A stretch of DNA of 64,000 nucleotides from Topomyia yanbarensis (GCF_030247195.1 NC_080672.1:26481906-26545905), one strand, 5' to 3'. Positions 12,490-24,388 are shown, counted from the stretch's first letter. The notes: generated by a model not told the origin, from the letters alone. Numbers and translations are program-made.

Positions 12490-12878
12490 TACTTTGAATC
12501 TTCTGCATCCTTTGAATTATGGAAGCTTCGATCCTCAACTGGCACGACAGGATAAATTTGGCAGGGCTGCTAAATCAAGGAACGGTAGAGTTCTTATGGT
12601 TTCGCGGATTTGGTATCTGGGAAGCTGTCGAGCCAACTCATTTCGTTTTTTTTATATCATAATGAACAAACTCCTTTTCAGTGAATCGGGACTATACAAC
12701 AACGCTATCTTGAACAAGTCAGTTTCAAGACTATCTACAAAAAAAGCGAGCAAAACGTTGTGGCTGACGAACTATATCGAACCCATCGATCCCAAATAAA
12801 AGTTTAAACATGTCTCGAAAACGAATTGTACGAGAATAACGGATAATATAAATAAATACAATAAAACCTGTTTTAATC
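12490..12878 (+). other. Non-satellite insert with an unidentified open frame
   Basis: The 9-bp repeat stops here. A frame to about 12796 is open for roughly 100 codons, with GRAAKSRNGRVL and KKASKTLWLTNY segments, then two AATAAA-like words. I do not recognise a family. It is probably a mobile-element remnant. Confidence 0.3.
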
Positions 12879-13470
12879 CACCTAGCGGTGCAATTGTGCC
12901 TTTCTCATTTCTCTAAACTATGGCACGGAGGCTTTTTATGTTCAACATAATTGTGGAAATGTCCATTACATTCTTAGTACACTTTGCAATTATACACAAT
13001 GGCATGCCAGCCACGAACTTGAGTTGACGGTGAAACACTTGAAACAAAAAAATATCATACTCCATTAGCCTAATCAGCATTAGATCAATGTTATCTGCTT
13101 GCTAACTCATTTTGTCATGCGGGGGTGGGTATGTGAGGAGGGCGAAAGTCCCATGAACGAACGACTCCCCAGCTTAATATTGGTATGCTTTGTGATATAG
13201 TGGTGGTTTAAAGATGATGGGGTTGAAAAGGAGGGGTATGAGGGCTGGATGGGGTGGTGGTCTGAGGGGTGATTTAAGAAGATTTTTAAAGGAGGGGAGT
13301 GAACAGTAGAGGGGGGGGGGGTGTAACCCCTCTCCGTAAACCATCAACTACGCCCCTGTTAAAATCCCGAAACCTTATGCGAATCGAAAAAAAAAAATTT
13401 TGGCCGGGATTAGGTTGACGTTTTTCAGAGTGATTGCATAACCTTTCTATATGAGAAAGGCAAAAAGATT
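12879..13470. mobile_element. Inverted-repeat element ending in GTGCCTTTCTCAT / ATGAGAAAGGCA
   Basis: The left side carries CACCTAGCGGTGCAATTGTG followed by CCTTTCTCAT. The right side carries the inverse, ATGAGAAAGGCA at 13451-13462, preceded by CAGAGTGATTGCATAACC. The same right-end sequence occurs inverted at 45698-45760, so this is a dispersed family. The interior is G-rich, with a poly-G run near 13310, and has no transposase. It is best read as a non-autonomous element. Confidence 0.55.
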
Positions 13471-14472
13471 ATCATGGAATCAGAAGACACAAGCCAAATC
13501 CCACATTTGGCTATTCAGATATTTTCAAATAAAAAAAATCTTACCAATCTTACAAATTATCTGAGGTTTTTGTATCTTTTAAATCTTCTAGTTCATCCCC
13601 GTCATTAGAAATTTTGAAACCTCCGGTACCGATCTTGTAAGTGGAGAGTATCATAATTTTTTAGAGTCTTCTATATCATCCGAATCTTTAAGTATCCAGC
13701 CTACCAAATCTTCGAGTATGCTCAGTTCCCCGCATATCTAGAGTACTTCTGTAAATTTTCCAAGCCCCCTGGCATGACTTCTGAATGGAAATCTTCTGAA
13801 TCTTTGATTAGTTTCGAACTTTTAGAGAATATTCAGAATCTTTGAGTCTTCTGAATGCTTAAAGCATTCCGATTTTATTCGGTCTTCCGAATCTCCTGAA
13901 ACTACTGATTCTTTAGAGCCTTCTGAATATGAATCGTTCAAAAATTAATTATTTGAATCTGCTAAAAAAATGTTTTACGGTGGCTGCCAAGGTTTCGGGT
14001 TCTTCTAATTCTAGAGCTTTTGCGTTTTGAAATTCTTTGAAATTTTGGAAGATTTCGGACATTTCTGGATCTTTTGAATGGTGCTGGTCATTTCGATCTT
14101 TTATATCGTCTGAATGATACAATCTTCTGATTTTTGAATATCTTCCGAAGGTTATGAGTCTTCTACATGTGCTGAATCTTTTGGCTCTTCAGAATCTGCC
14201 GAAGTTTCAGAACTTTTATAGCATTAGGTATCTTTGAGTTATAAGTTTTCATTGTGTGATCTGAATTTTTAAAATATTCTGTCTAATGCATCTAACAAAT
14301 CTACTGAATCTTCTATTTCTTCTGAGTGCACTGAGTCGTCAATGAATTTAGAGTATTTATAATATTGGTTTTCTATTGAATCTTTTGAGCTTACTGGACT
14401 TCTGCATCTTTTGAATTAACCTTCTTACGACAGTTGTCTTTCGTTAAATTCCACCATACAATTTGAATGGAA

Positions 14473-14781
14473 TCATGTTATGCCTAGAAATGGTTCTGGT
14501 TCAACAAATATGTTTGATGAACTACTCCTGGCTAATTCCTCGGCCACTTCGTTATCACCGATTTGTTGGTGGCCTAGAACCCAGAATATCAACACTGTAT
14601 TCAGAGTTGCCAGTTGTTGTAAAGATGTGATGCATTCCCAAAAAAGTTTGGACTCACATTTCGACGACAGTGCTTCTTGGCTGCCTGAGAAGATTGCGAT
14701 TTTCGCATGTCTGTAGCTTCGTTTCCTACAGACCTCCGTGCAAGTGTATATTACATATACATCTGTCTGGAAAACTGGCCA
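14473..14781 (-). pseudogene. LINE RNase H domain relic inside the satellite
   Basis: The minus strand has about 100 uninterrupted codons that align by motif with the RNase H domain of I/LOA-type non-LTR retrotransposons. These read YRHAKIAIFSGSQEAL, then LFWECITSLQQLATLN, then VLIFWVLGHQQIGDNEVAEELA. The usual D-S-Q catalytic Asp is Gly (GSQ), and the 'GNE.AD.LA' block reads DNEVAEELA, so it would not be active. This domain removes RNA from the RNA/DNA hybrid in those elements. The surrounding DNA is 9-bp satellite on both sides, so a LINE landed in the array or the array grew around it. A TGA at 14473-14475 ends the frame. Confidence 0.82.
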
Positions 14782-16310
14782 TCGCTTCTTTAATTATTGC
14801 TCCGTAGACTCAGGTAATTACTTGTGAATAGTGCTATGTTTAATCGTCCATTTTTCAAGTGCATAGAATTTTCGAAGTTTCTATAAGCTTTTTGAATTAT
14901 ATAAATCTTCTTACTTTTTAAATAATCTGAGGTTTTTAAATTTTGCAGATCTTCGGAATCGATTAAATTTTCTAAGACCTCTAATTGTGCAAATAATCTA
15001 GATTGAAGTCAACCTCGGAACTTTATAAATTCTCCTCCTTTGAATTTTCCATGTCCTCTGAACCATCTGAAACTTTTGAATCTTTTGCCTGCTACGAATC
15101 TCTACGTGTGCAGTTTATTCGAAATATCTGAATCTTCTTAATCTTACTAATCTTCAAAAGTTTTTTCTGCATTTCCTGAATCATGGAAACATTTTGAGCC
15201 ATCAGAATTCTCCGAACCATCTTAGCATTCTGGGATTTAATATTTTGAATCTTCTGGTATCCGTACCTTCCACATTTCTGAATTGCCTGAGATGGCGGCT
15301 TATTCAGAACTTTCTCACTTTTCTAGATAGTTCAGGAAATTTTGAAGATCAGCTTAATTCCTTGAACCATCTGAGTATTTTTTTAATTTTTTACTTTTTG
15401 GGGATCTTCTAAATAATCTGAATACTCTACAACTTCTGAATCTTATGAATTTTCATGATTGTTTATTTGCTTTGAGATTTCTGTCCTATGAAATTACTGC
15501 TTTGGATATTCATTTCCTTCGAAGTAAAGTACTTCTATTGAATCTTCTAGATCTCCGGAGACCTCTTTATCTTTTGAACCTTTCAGATCTTATGAATCTC
15601 CTAAATCATCTTTCAAAAATCCAAATATTCATCCAAATTTTTGAAATCCTCTTCCGCGGAGTTTTCTAAATCCTCAAAATCATCTGAGTTTTCTGAATCT
15701 CACGAATCTACCATATTTTTGAATGAATAGTATCTTCTAAGTATCCTTATGAGCCATGCCCCTTTCAGTTTTGAGATTATCTGAATCTTCTGAATTATCA
15801 GAATATTCAGAGCCCTCTGAATGCTCTGAATCATCTGATTTTTCTTAGAATATAGCGATTGACACTTTTGGCTACCGAACCTTATGCATTTTTGACGTTT
15901 GTGAGTAGTTTGATTGTTCGGAATTTTCAAATTTTTTTCCGATCTTCTAATTCTTATGATTCATGTCAGCTCTTTAATTTTGTTAACCTGCTGAACCATT
16001 TAAATTTTCTGAGACTTCTGAATCATGATTCTATGAACTGTCTGAGGTTTTCTCCTACGAAGCGGTTACTTTGAATGTTTATTTCCGTGAAAATACAATA
16101 CTCTTTTTAACTCTTTTAATCGATGGAGTTCTCTTAATTTTCTGAATTTATTTCTGGAGCTTCTAAATCCTCCTGCACTGACTTTTGTAAATTTTTTGAA
16201 TAAAACTTCTGAATCTTATAAATTATCTGAACTTCAAAGTGAGCAGTATTTAAAAGTATCAAGGGACTATTTGAAACTTTCATATCTTCTAAATTTTCTA
16301 ATGCTTCCAA

Positions 16311-16484
16311 GTCTTCTAAGTCTCTCGAATCGGAGCTTTTTTTTGAATTTTACGGATCTTTAGAATCATCGATAATTTTAAAGATTCTCGAATCTTATAA
16401 GATTCAAGAATCTTTAAAATTATCGATGATTCTAAAGATCCAAAAAAATCAAAATAAAGCTCTGATTCGGGAGATTTAGAAGAC
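16311..16484. repeat. 174-bp spacerless palindrome within the satellite
   Basis: Arms 16311-16397 and 16398-16484 are reverse complements with 8 mismatches in 87 positions and no spacer; the centre is CTTATAAG. The inner part (GATTCTAAAGATC region) is nearly perfect. The arms carry the 9-bp repeat motif, so this is an inverted duplication of satellite DNA. Confidence 0.9.
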
Positions 16485-16690
16485 CTTTAGGGTTCATTTC
16501 TTTGATAATAAAATATTCTTTTGGATCTTGTTAATCTTTTAAAACTTTCTCATTTTCTGAGTTCCCTCAATAATCTTAATGAGAAGTCTCTGAATTTTTT
16601 TAATCCTCTGAATCATTTGAATTTTCTGAATCTTAGAATTTATGAGCGTTTTAAAACTTTTAAATCTTATGCATCTTTTGAATCTTTTTA

Positions 16691-16929
16691 TTGCGCATTT
16701 CACAATAGATTGGACTATCAAACAAGCGTACAACTTCCTTCAAAGTGTGACAAAAGTGAACATTTACGTTGAATATCGCTTGTATGTCTTCGGTGCACTT
16801 ATTCCTTAGTTCATAATAAATAAGAACATTGAAGACTCCCAAACGATGTGATGTGTACGTGCACTTTTATTAGACTTTGAACAAAGGTGCACGTTTGAGT
16901 AGTCGCCAAATTTGATGTGAAATGCGCAA
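16691..16929. mobile_element. 239-bp MITE with 14-bp perfect TIRs and TA target site
   Basis: It begins TTGCGCATTTCACA at 16691 and ends with the exact reverse complement at 16916-16929, each flanked outside by TA. The arms remain imperfectly complementary for about 70 bp further inward. There is no coding capacity. The TA duplication suggests Tc1/mariner-type mobilisation. It marks the right border of the 9-bp satellite. Confidence 0.82.
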
Positions 16930-17490
16930 TAATAGGTTCTGAGCGCTATTAATTTTCTGAATTATCTGTGTAAATGTAAATGTAAAATGGAAATGTAAAG
17001 TAATGTCTATTAGAATCCGAAAAAATCATTTATTGCTTAGCATCGTCTCTAGTGGCCGAAGCAGGAATGTTTTGCCAGCAATTTGTTTGGAAAATACACG
17101 GGCTCGTGCTACACGTAAAATGAAAAATAAATAGTTTGCCAGCATACGCAGGTTTAAAACTCGACCTTTTCAATTCGAAATATTGCTAAAAAGTTGGATA
17201 TTACCGTTTCTACCGTGGAAGTTGTTTTTAAGCGTGTCGAAACGAAACTTCCATCGCTGAAACAAATGTAGTGTCCACATAAATAGCTGCCAAAATATTC
17301 TAGATCTCACCAGTAGAGGCGCTGCTAGAGAATAAATAAAGTTTGCGGAATCTAACTGGAACATGCTTTATGTTCAGTCAGTGGAGGAAAACAGGAAAGA
17401 CCAGAACAAAAATAGGGTGTTTGATCTTTAGCAAAGTTTAGAAACTTTCGACAATGTGTGTTGTTAAAGATTGAAGGCTCATCTCTTGTA
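16930..17490. other. Unassigned AT-rich stretch
   Basis: No coding support. A short ATGTAAATGTAAA repeat lies near 16975-17000. Confidence 0.3.
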
Positions 17491-17900
17491 AACAGTGGAA
17501 CCATTAATTTATATGGGTTACATTTGAAATTGGTCAGTAGATGACGGAAATTGGCGTTTGAGGCCATCCTAGAATCAAAAATGGTGGTTTTTGATTACCA
17601 CAAAACATTGGAACCTTCATCAATATGGGTGTCATTTGAAAAAGGGTACGGAAACAGAATTTGATATGTTAAGCCATTTTAAATTCCAAGATGGCGGTTG
17701 TCCCTTTACGCTAGACACTGTATGGGTGATGTGAGCAATTGAGATTATCAATTACAAGAGAGCAACATTCGCTTTTATAACTTACTAGAAACCTTGAACA
17801 AAATGAATGTCATTTGATAGGAGATGGCCAGTAGTTGATTAATATTGAAGATTAAAGCAATTTACAAAAAAAAAATCCAAGATGGCGATTTAATATGATT
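17490..17900. repeat. Degenerate tandem units of about 110-170 bp
   Basis: Three related units each contain an 'AATATGGGTGTCATTTGA'-like block followed by a 'CCAAGATGGCG'-like block. They are near 17505-17595, 17612-17700 and 17790-17890. Spacing varies, and the third unit contains extra sequence. No coding function is seen. Confidence 0.6.
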
Positions 17901-18405
17901 CTAGTTTTCAGTCAGTATCCAACCGTGTAATCGTGAGTTCCTTCTCGGGACTATTAAAGAGGTGGATACTTTATCACCTAGTCTCTTCGCTCTTGCAAAT
18001 GTTGCTTATATAGCAGTCGCTGTTTGATGGTAGGAAGAGCGACCACTTTGTTTTTCATATGTTGAGATGGCGTTTTGGACACGAATTTCATAAGACAATC
18101 ATTATATTTCGTTAAATATACGGTAGCAGTACCAAAACAACTTGACTAAGATAATACTGTTACCGTTTTTCCCTGTTGATGAAGGTGTAGATTTTCGAAA
18201 CGTTGGTATTAGACTAATTAGTATAAGTCACTTCATAAACGTTCCTGATTGATTTTTGTGAAAATCTAACATACCGTGTGGAAAAAAACTGATTTTTTTC
18301 GTTTACGATTTTTGTCCTTTCTCTGTTCAACCTTAATCCCAAACGAAACGCTGATTACCAACAGAAATTTTGTTCTGCCGGCATTGCCTACTTCGATTTG
18401 TCAGT
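17900..18405. other. Unassigned stretch
   Basis: No coding frame or repeat family recognised. Confidence 0.3.
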
Positions 18406-18411
18406 GGTAAT

Positions 18412-18652
18412 AAAGACGCTGATTCCCTGTGGATGAAGACTCGCCATCTGTACCGTTTGTTTACCATTTAACTGTCAGTGTCATTCCAATCGAGCACGAG
18501 ACCTTTCAAAAGCACCCAATCCGAAAAAAATCGCTTCGAATCTTTCTGGAACGAGAGCCATTGACAGGTCTAGTGCTCGATTGGAATGCCACTGACAGAT
18601 AAATGGTAAACAAACGATACAGATGGCGAGTCTTTATCCAGAGAGATTCAGC
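18412..18652. mobile_element. Fold-back element, about 95-bp inverted arms
   Basis: The left arm (from ACGCTGATTCCC) and right arm (ending GATTCAGCGTT) are inverted copies. They share CGCCATCTGTA, GTTTGTTTACCATTTA, CTGTCAGTG and TTCCAATCGAGCAC blocks around a short centre. The left arm of a related copy is at 18729-18815 and a right arm at 19665-19790. No transposase. Confidence 0.78.
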
Positions 18653-18728
18653 GTTGTTAAGTGGTACATGTACTCGGAATCTTTTGCGATTCACAACTAA
18701 GCAAACAAATGCAAGTTGAGTGAGATTG

Positions 18729-19790
18729 ACGACGCCGAATCTCTTAATGCAGCCACGTCATTTCAATCTTTTGTTTACCAATTATCTGTCAGTGTCATTC
18801 CAATTGAGCACGAGGCCTATTGGCGATTTGCGGCAAAGCCAAAATTAGTCATGCGACACCTATGATTCAGCTCATGAATTGGCAAAGTGATACAGTTTGC
18901 TTTTTTTCACCCGTAAGTGAGTCGTAGCTTACAACAAAATCTTCATTATCTTCTCGGAAAAAGCTTACCACTGCCAAAATATGAATGAAACGAGTAAGAA
19001 ATTTAGTTTTATTTGCAATTATTCTGAAATTACAGCCATTTGCAACTATTTCACTCATATATTTCTTCGAAATGTAATCGGGGTATTATTGTGGTTATAA
19101 AAAATCGTTCCATAAATAAAGTTCCAACTCGAAACGGAGACCCAATCAGTACCAATGTCGAACTCCTTCATATTTTGAACTACGTAGGAGATTCAGTGAA
19201 GACTATCGGAGAGAAGGGTCGGCTGTGCATGATACAAAGCTGACACTTTCCTATTAGCCGGATATATTCTTTCCTCGCCTGATCTGGAGAGTTTCATGAA
19301 TTTACACCATCTCATGAAGGTTTAGCTTAACTTAGGACGACCGGGAAATGCTGTTGCGGCGGCTACGGTGGTCAACAAATTACATTTCAAAACAGCGCGC
19401 ATATAGCTCTGCGAATAATGTTAGAAACCACTATGTTTTACACTCTTTTCGCAAGATGTTTACTCATCATCTTGTAAAATGATGGTTTTCCTTCATTTTC
19501 ATAAACAATTATCAACAAATTGATCGGTAATTTGGTGTTTAAAAGTCATTTTTTACCAATGTTTACATAAAATATATGCACTATGACAGAACAGAATAAA
19601 ATCAGCAACACTTTCCTTCCAGCGCTATCTGCGAGCGGTTTCAACGTAGAATCGCCAATCTTAGATCCTTGTTCGAGAAAGATTCGAAGAGATTTTCGTC
19701 GAATTGAGTGCTTTTGACAGGACTTGTGGTCGATTGGAATGCCACTGACAGATAAATGGTAAAAAAACGATAAAGATGGCGAGTCTTTAT
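18729..19790. mobile_element. Second copy of the fold-back family, arms about 850 bp apart
   Basis: 18729-18815 matches the left arm of the 18412-18652 element. 19665-19790 matches its right arm, including the inner GATTCGAAGAGATTTTCG block. The intervening 850 bp is unrelated. It may be a larger member of the family, or one copy split by later insertion. Confidence 0.5.
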
Positions 19791-22444
19791 TTGTGTGTGT
19801 GTGCTGGCTGGCTACATTCGCGACACATCAGTAAACAAACAAATAACTAAACAGCTGATTGAAATAACGTGATGTCCCTGACTACAATCGCACCAAAACA
19901 TAATTCTCTGGACCTTTCTTCGTTCAATCCCGGATGATGCAACAATAAAAAGGTAAACATCAACAAAACCAGTGACAGATTGACAGACAGACATACAGAC
20001 AGGCAGGCAGGAGTGTTTAATAGAAACATTAATTGTATACGGTTTTTAGGTTACGATTAGTTCCCGAAGCAAGTGGTTTCCGGCTTCATATCTTTACTTC
20101 AGAGACGTTATCGACGATCCTGATCCTTTCTCTTAACTATTTTTTTTTTTTATCTAATTCATTTTTTTTTCGTCCATTCCAGTTTGTCGTCATTCGCTTG
20201 TTAACTTTGAAACGATGATAAAAATTAACCTAGGTGGTGGGTATTCAAATTAAGCTTTCAACTAGTGGCACATCGGCTGACGCCTTACAAAAGCCCTCGG
20301 ATAGAGGAAAAGAATAATGCTTTTCGACAATTTTGAGTGTCTTGCCTTCTGTTTGTTTTTATGTACGCTATAACAATGACATCGAAGAGAGACTCTGCTG
20401 TTGTTGTTGTTGTGTTTTTTTATTATTCTGAGGTGTTTGTTCTGATTATTCTTTGATGTCTTGCGCGGTTTGCGTTTTGTTTTGTTATTAGAATCTGTTC
20501 TCTTGTATTCTAAAGTAAAGATATATTGTGCAAATAGACATTTATATATTTTTCGTGTTGCTTTTGTTTAAATTCAATTTAAATATTGACCTTTTAATTG
20601 TTGGTTTATGTGTTCGTTTCAATTTGCATGTAGTAAGTGTTGTTTTCTTCATTTTGAAAGAAAGGAAAACTTGACTGAACTATCCACAACCAATTATATT
20701 TTTTTTGTTTAAAAACCCCTCTTTTAACAGTTGATTGTTCATTTAGTAAATTACACTTTTCTGTCAGCTGATCAGATCGACCTTTACTCTTGGAAACATC
20801 AAAATAAAACAATCAAAAATATATATTCTCCATCTTTTTGTTTTTGGTTTGATTTTTGTCAAGAAATTTCCTTCTCTTTCACACTAGTAACATTAACCAT
20901 TTTATTAATCAGTCACTGTTTTCAACAGGGTAAAAGTTCGGTTGCAGCTTTACATCAACTGACATTACACGGGTCGAGGGTCGCGTCTCACGTAATAATC
21001 CCAGCTGAATCGAGACGAATCGAACCAGCTGGCAAAGTAGGCATGGTCTTTTTACGTGCGTGTGTAACTAAACTGAAACAAATGTGGAACAAAACATGGT
21101 CGACAAGGCGACACGGAAGGTGAGACCATTCGAAGAAAAACATAGAGATTTCGTTTTCCTATCGTTTATCTGTCACGACGGTGCGTAGCGTTTAAAACGT
21201 TATCTTTTTACACGAGAGCTAGCTTGGGTTAGTTACTTTGTTTTCTGTTTTTTTTGTTGGTTTATTCTATTTACAATAACGACCTGTCGCTTGCCGGAAC
21301 AGAATTTGTAATCATATAATAACTAAAATTTTGACTAAAATAAGATCTTCGCGGACTTGTTTTTTTTTTCTTTTTGTTTGTTTGTTGGTTTGGTTTCTGT
21401 TTGGTTCTCATTACCATTGTTTTTTTTTCAACACACGGGGCCCCCCGTTTGGTTTGGCAAGTGGCAATAGCCTCTAGGCTTATGTTAGTTGTTGATTTTG
21501 CTACCTCACTTGTGTTCTACATGTTGTTTGTTTATTGTATAATTGGAATGTGACACGATATCTGTTTGCTTTACGCACGTAACCTTAATGCGGCTCCAGT
21601 TTGGTGGCTAGAAGATAGCGAGTGGACAGAGTGAGTGTTGTTTTGCGTGTGAGTGTGTATGTACATGTGTTGCTGTTGTTGCTGGTATGTGTGAGTGTGA
21701 AGGGTGTTTTTTTCTTATCGCTTAGATGTGACTTGTTACCTTTTTTAAAGTTCACTAAGATTGGATTCATTTGATTTGTTAAAATTGTGACTTATCTATA
21801 CAATATAGCTGCCTTGTCCATGAGAATAGTTTTCCGCAAGATTTTTTTTTGTCTGACTTAATTCCATTAACTTGAACGATCTTGGATGTTAGTATTTTTA
21901 CAAGTTTCTTCCACAGATGGTATAGTAAAAGTTCGTTTTTATTTTTGTTTTTCGTTTGTTAAGTGTGAAAACAAAACAAACCAGTGAGATCAGGGCTGCA
22001 GAATGCTGTCACCCCGGCACGCATCATGAACACTATTTCGATCGGAGCAAAGTCTCTTAAAACCGAACAAGTGGGAAAATATCGTTTTTGATCGTTTCGT
22101 GTTTCGTCGCCTGGCGAGTGCTTTTAGCATTTGTCTCGCTCTCGCTCAGCTTAGGTTAGGTATCCATGTGACTGATAACTTTTTCGAAATTAATAGAAAA
22201 ATACACATACTTTGTTTTGCTTTCTTTTGATACACTTTAATGTACTTACAGTTGTTCACACTTTAGAGTGTTTCGTATCGCCAGCGTATATGCGCGGCAC
22301 TGCACGGTTCGTCAGTTTACTGTCTCTCTCTCTCTCTTCTTCACTCACTTAATGTTAATCTGTCACTAGCTGACAGGTAGGGATGGTCAATATTTCGCAT
22401 CACTCTTGGTTTTGTCTCTTTGTTGTGGGGTTTTCGGTTACTCA
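19791..22444. other. A/T-run-rich UTR- or intron-like stretch
   Basis: The minus strand is A-rich with AAACAAAC words; a GACA microsatellite lies at 19975-20012 and CT repeats near 22320. It reads like a long insect 3' UTR downstream of the coding-like segment at 22445-22531, but no domain supports this. Confidence 0.3.
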
Positions 22445-22531
22445 CTGATGGATTTCTAATCCACAGTCCTTGTCGTATCGGTTGTTGCTGCTTCTGCTGC
22501 TGCCATTCTCTGCGCTGCTGCGAGTGTCCTT
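22445..22531 (-). CDS. Short coding-like C-terminus, unidentified
   Basis: A minus-strand frame after a possible TTATTAAG acceptor near 22531 encodes a Ser/Asn/Arg-rich peptide ending YDKDCGLEIHQ before TGA. It is followed by A-rich UTR-like DNA. The composition is compatible with the last exon of a secreted or signalling protein, but it is only 28 codons and partly driven by AGC repeats. I cannot link it to the LDLa exon by sequence alone. Confidence 0.25.
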
Positions 22532-22972
22532 AATAAATATATATACTTTTTTATCTATTTGAATTGTTTTGTTCTCTATGTACAGCTTTCCATCCAGATT
22601 CTCCGCGCTCTATCCGGATACTTCTCTCAACCGATGTCACTTGTCGTCCCTAGTTGTCAGTTGAGTTAGTTGCTTTCCTCTTAAAAATAGTGTTTTGTCT
22701 CTACGGTTAGTTGTTTTTGTTTGTTTGTTTGTTGGTTGGTTTGTCCGTCTGTGTGTTGTGTTTTTTTTTGTTTTGTTTTCTATTTATACAGCCTAACGTC
22801 CTCGTGCCCATCGCAATAAGGCGTCGGCTAACACATCCAGATGTGCTTTCGTCTGGAAAAGAGAGAAAAAAATCCACATTAGAGCGCTATAGTGAGGTTA
22901 AGTTTGGAATATTAGTGAACAAAATGAATGAAGAATTTGTAATTTTGTTGTGTGTTGACAGACAGAATATTC

Positions 22973-23134
22973 TCTTTTTTTATTTCGATTATAGAGGTTT
23001 TAACCTTAAGGTCATTCGCCTGTTCGGGTTAGAAAAATCTCTTATGAAAAATTTCTAACCCTGTGTGCGGGGTCGGGACTCGAACCCAGGTACGCTGCAT
23101 ACAAGGCAATCGATTTACCAACTACGCTACGCCC
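22973..23134 (-). mobile_element. tRNA-derived SINE, Feilai-like, apparently full length
   Basis: On the minus strand the element starts GGGCGTAGCG. It has an RNA polymerase III A box TAGCGTAGTTGG (23118-23129) and a B box GGTTCGAGTCC (23077-23087), a body containing an inverted GGTTAGAAA/TTTCTAACC pair, the tail GGCGAATGACC then TTAAGGTTAAAACC, and an A-rich end at 22973-22981. A SINE of this build is transcribed by Pol III and mobilised by a partner LINE. The tail sequence also occurs alone at 58200-58253 and 55180-55215. The family name is from recollection. Confidence 0.9.
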
Positions 23135-23278
23135 ACTTCTTTTTCTTAATATTGCTTGTGGCACTTAAAACTGGATTCAAACCGCTCTGCGCACCCAACA
23201 TTCTTCTAATAAATTCTTCTCATAGACTGGTTAGTTGGACTGGCCTGTCTATAAGAGTACCATCTCTATCACTTAAAA

Positions 23279-23590
23279 CAGTGATTCTCAACCTGGGGTC
23301 CGCGGACCCCCAGGGGATCGCGAAGTTGTTGCTGTGGGTCCGCGAGCGAAAATATCTTTTCCGAATGGATATTGAAACTTTTTCTTGTTTCCTAACAGAC
23401 TGAAAATGAAAATGCCAGGTGAATTTGTGTTAAGCGATGAAAAAAGTCTGTGATAATCTTTTTAAGCAAAGTTGCATGGCTTACACTGTCGCTGCCCTAT
23501 TTTCGGCTTGCCGAAGTTTTTTGTGCATTGAGTCCTAAAAATGCATTTTTGATTCTAAACTAAAACTGAATTGAATGGTAACATGTCTAA
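23279..23590 (+). mobile_element. hAT-type transposon left end, truncated
   Basis: It starts CAGTGATTCTCAACCTGG, a classical hAT terminal repeat, followed by a 16-bp palindrome GGGGTCCGCGGACCCC at 23295-23310. No matching right terminus or transposase is found nearby. It is cut off near 23590, where another element's end begins. Confidence 0.7.
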
Positions 23591-23593
23591 TGT

Positions 23594-23760
23594 AGGCCCG
23601 TAACCAGAATTTTGGTTGGAGGGGGCTCAAATACTGCACAATATAGTTACTATGATTAAAAGACCAACAAATATGTTCACAAACATTATGATCTGGCAGG
23701 TGATTTGTGGTTGAGATGAAATCAGCACTCTCTGAATAACTTGGGGAACACGAAACGGCG
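23594..23760 (+). mobile_element. Left-end fragment of the 4.67-kb element family
   Basis: It carries GGCCCGTAACCAG and the following GGAGGGGGCTCAAA, matching the left terminus of the element at 37930. It then has an ATATAGTTACTA.. block and AATATGTTCA, which correspond to internal positions near 38005-38095 with a deletion between them. This is a third, truncated copy. Confidence 0.7.
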
Positions 23761-24385
23761 TAATATACTACGCTCGAAACTTGTTGCTATGGTACGAGAA
23801 AAATCACGTGTGCCGGAAAAGATGGACCAACCAAATTCACTGGAGCTTTGCCCAAGTGAAACATTTTGAGCAATTACTTACCCGCACTATGAACCAGCAC
23901 CACCAGCAACGGAGTAGAATATTAGCATCATTATTTGCCCGACTATCATCGATAGCCGGATTTTATAAGATAACATCTGCCAAAATTGCTCTACAGCAGA
24001 GCGTTGCCTGTGCAAACGAGAAGCCCATAATTCCCCCATGCCAATGGTCCAGATTCACTCCCACTATATGGTATTTTGATAGTGTTTGCGATCGGATCAA
24101 CCCATGAACTCACCATCGCCATGGTCCTGTAGATCCCATGTATAAACCAAATTTTGATGTATTTATGGGTTGTTGAGACCATTTTATGATGTTTTGATGG
24201 TTGTCAAATTTGAAACGGACCATATTCAAGGTCTTTTTAAGAGGTTATATGGTGTTTGAGCCCATAAGAATTTGCTCGGGTGAACAGCTAGCAATAGGTC
24301 GTTAGGACACCAGTGAGCCGGAAGCTACGTTCCATTCAAAATTGTTGGACAAACACCTACTAGGCTAGGGTCTACCGCCGGGGCT
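23760..24385. other. Unassigned stretch
   Basis: No coding support. CCCATAA words near 24025 and 24260 occur in inverted context and could be degraded terminal repeats. Confidence 0.25.
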
Positions 24386-24388
24386 AGA

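Larger units (their letters stand above)
8700..16690. repeat. Degenerate 9-bp satellite, consensus TCTGAATCT
   Basis: About 8 kb is built mainly from diverged copies of a 9-bp unit, TCTGAATCT. It is clearest near 15779-15846, where eight units run in phase. It recurs at 9760-10980, 12150-12480, 13560-14410, 14850-15845 and 16140-16680. Divergence is high, with substitutions and small indels, so only short runs stay in register. Interruptions are a LINE ORF1 relic (11846-12060), unrelated DNA plus an inverted-repeat element (12490-13470) and a LINE RNase H relic (14473-14781). Two of the three frames of the unit lack stops (SES, LNL), which explains the many spurious Leu/Asn- or Ser/Glu-rich frames. 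This is not coding. Confidence 0.8.

Noticed and set aside
15194..16074. Several 70-80-codon Leu/Asn-rich open frames
   Set aside because: They are the stop-free phases of the 9-bp unit TCTGAATCT (CTG AAT CTT) and carry no domain.
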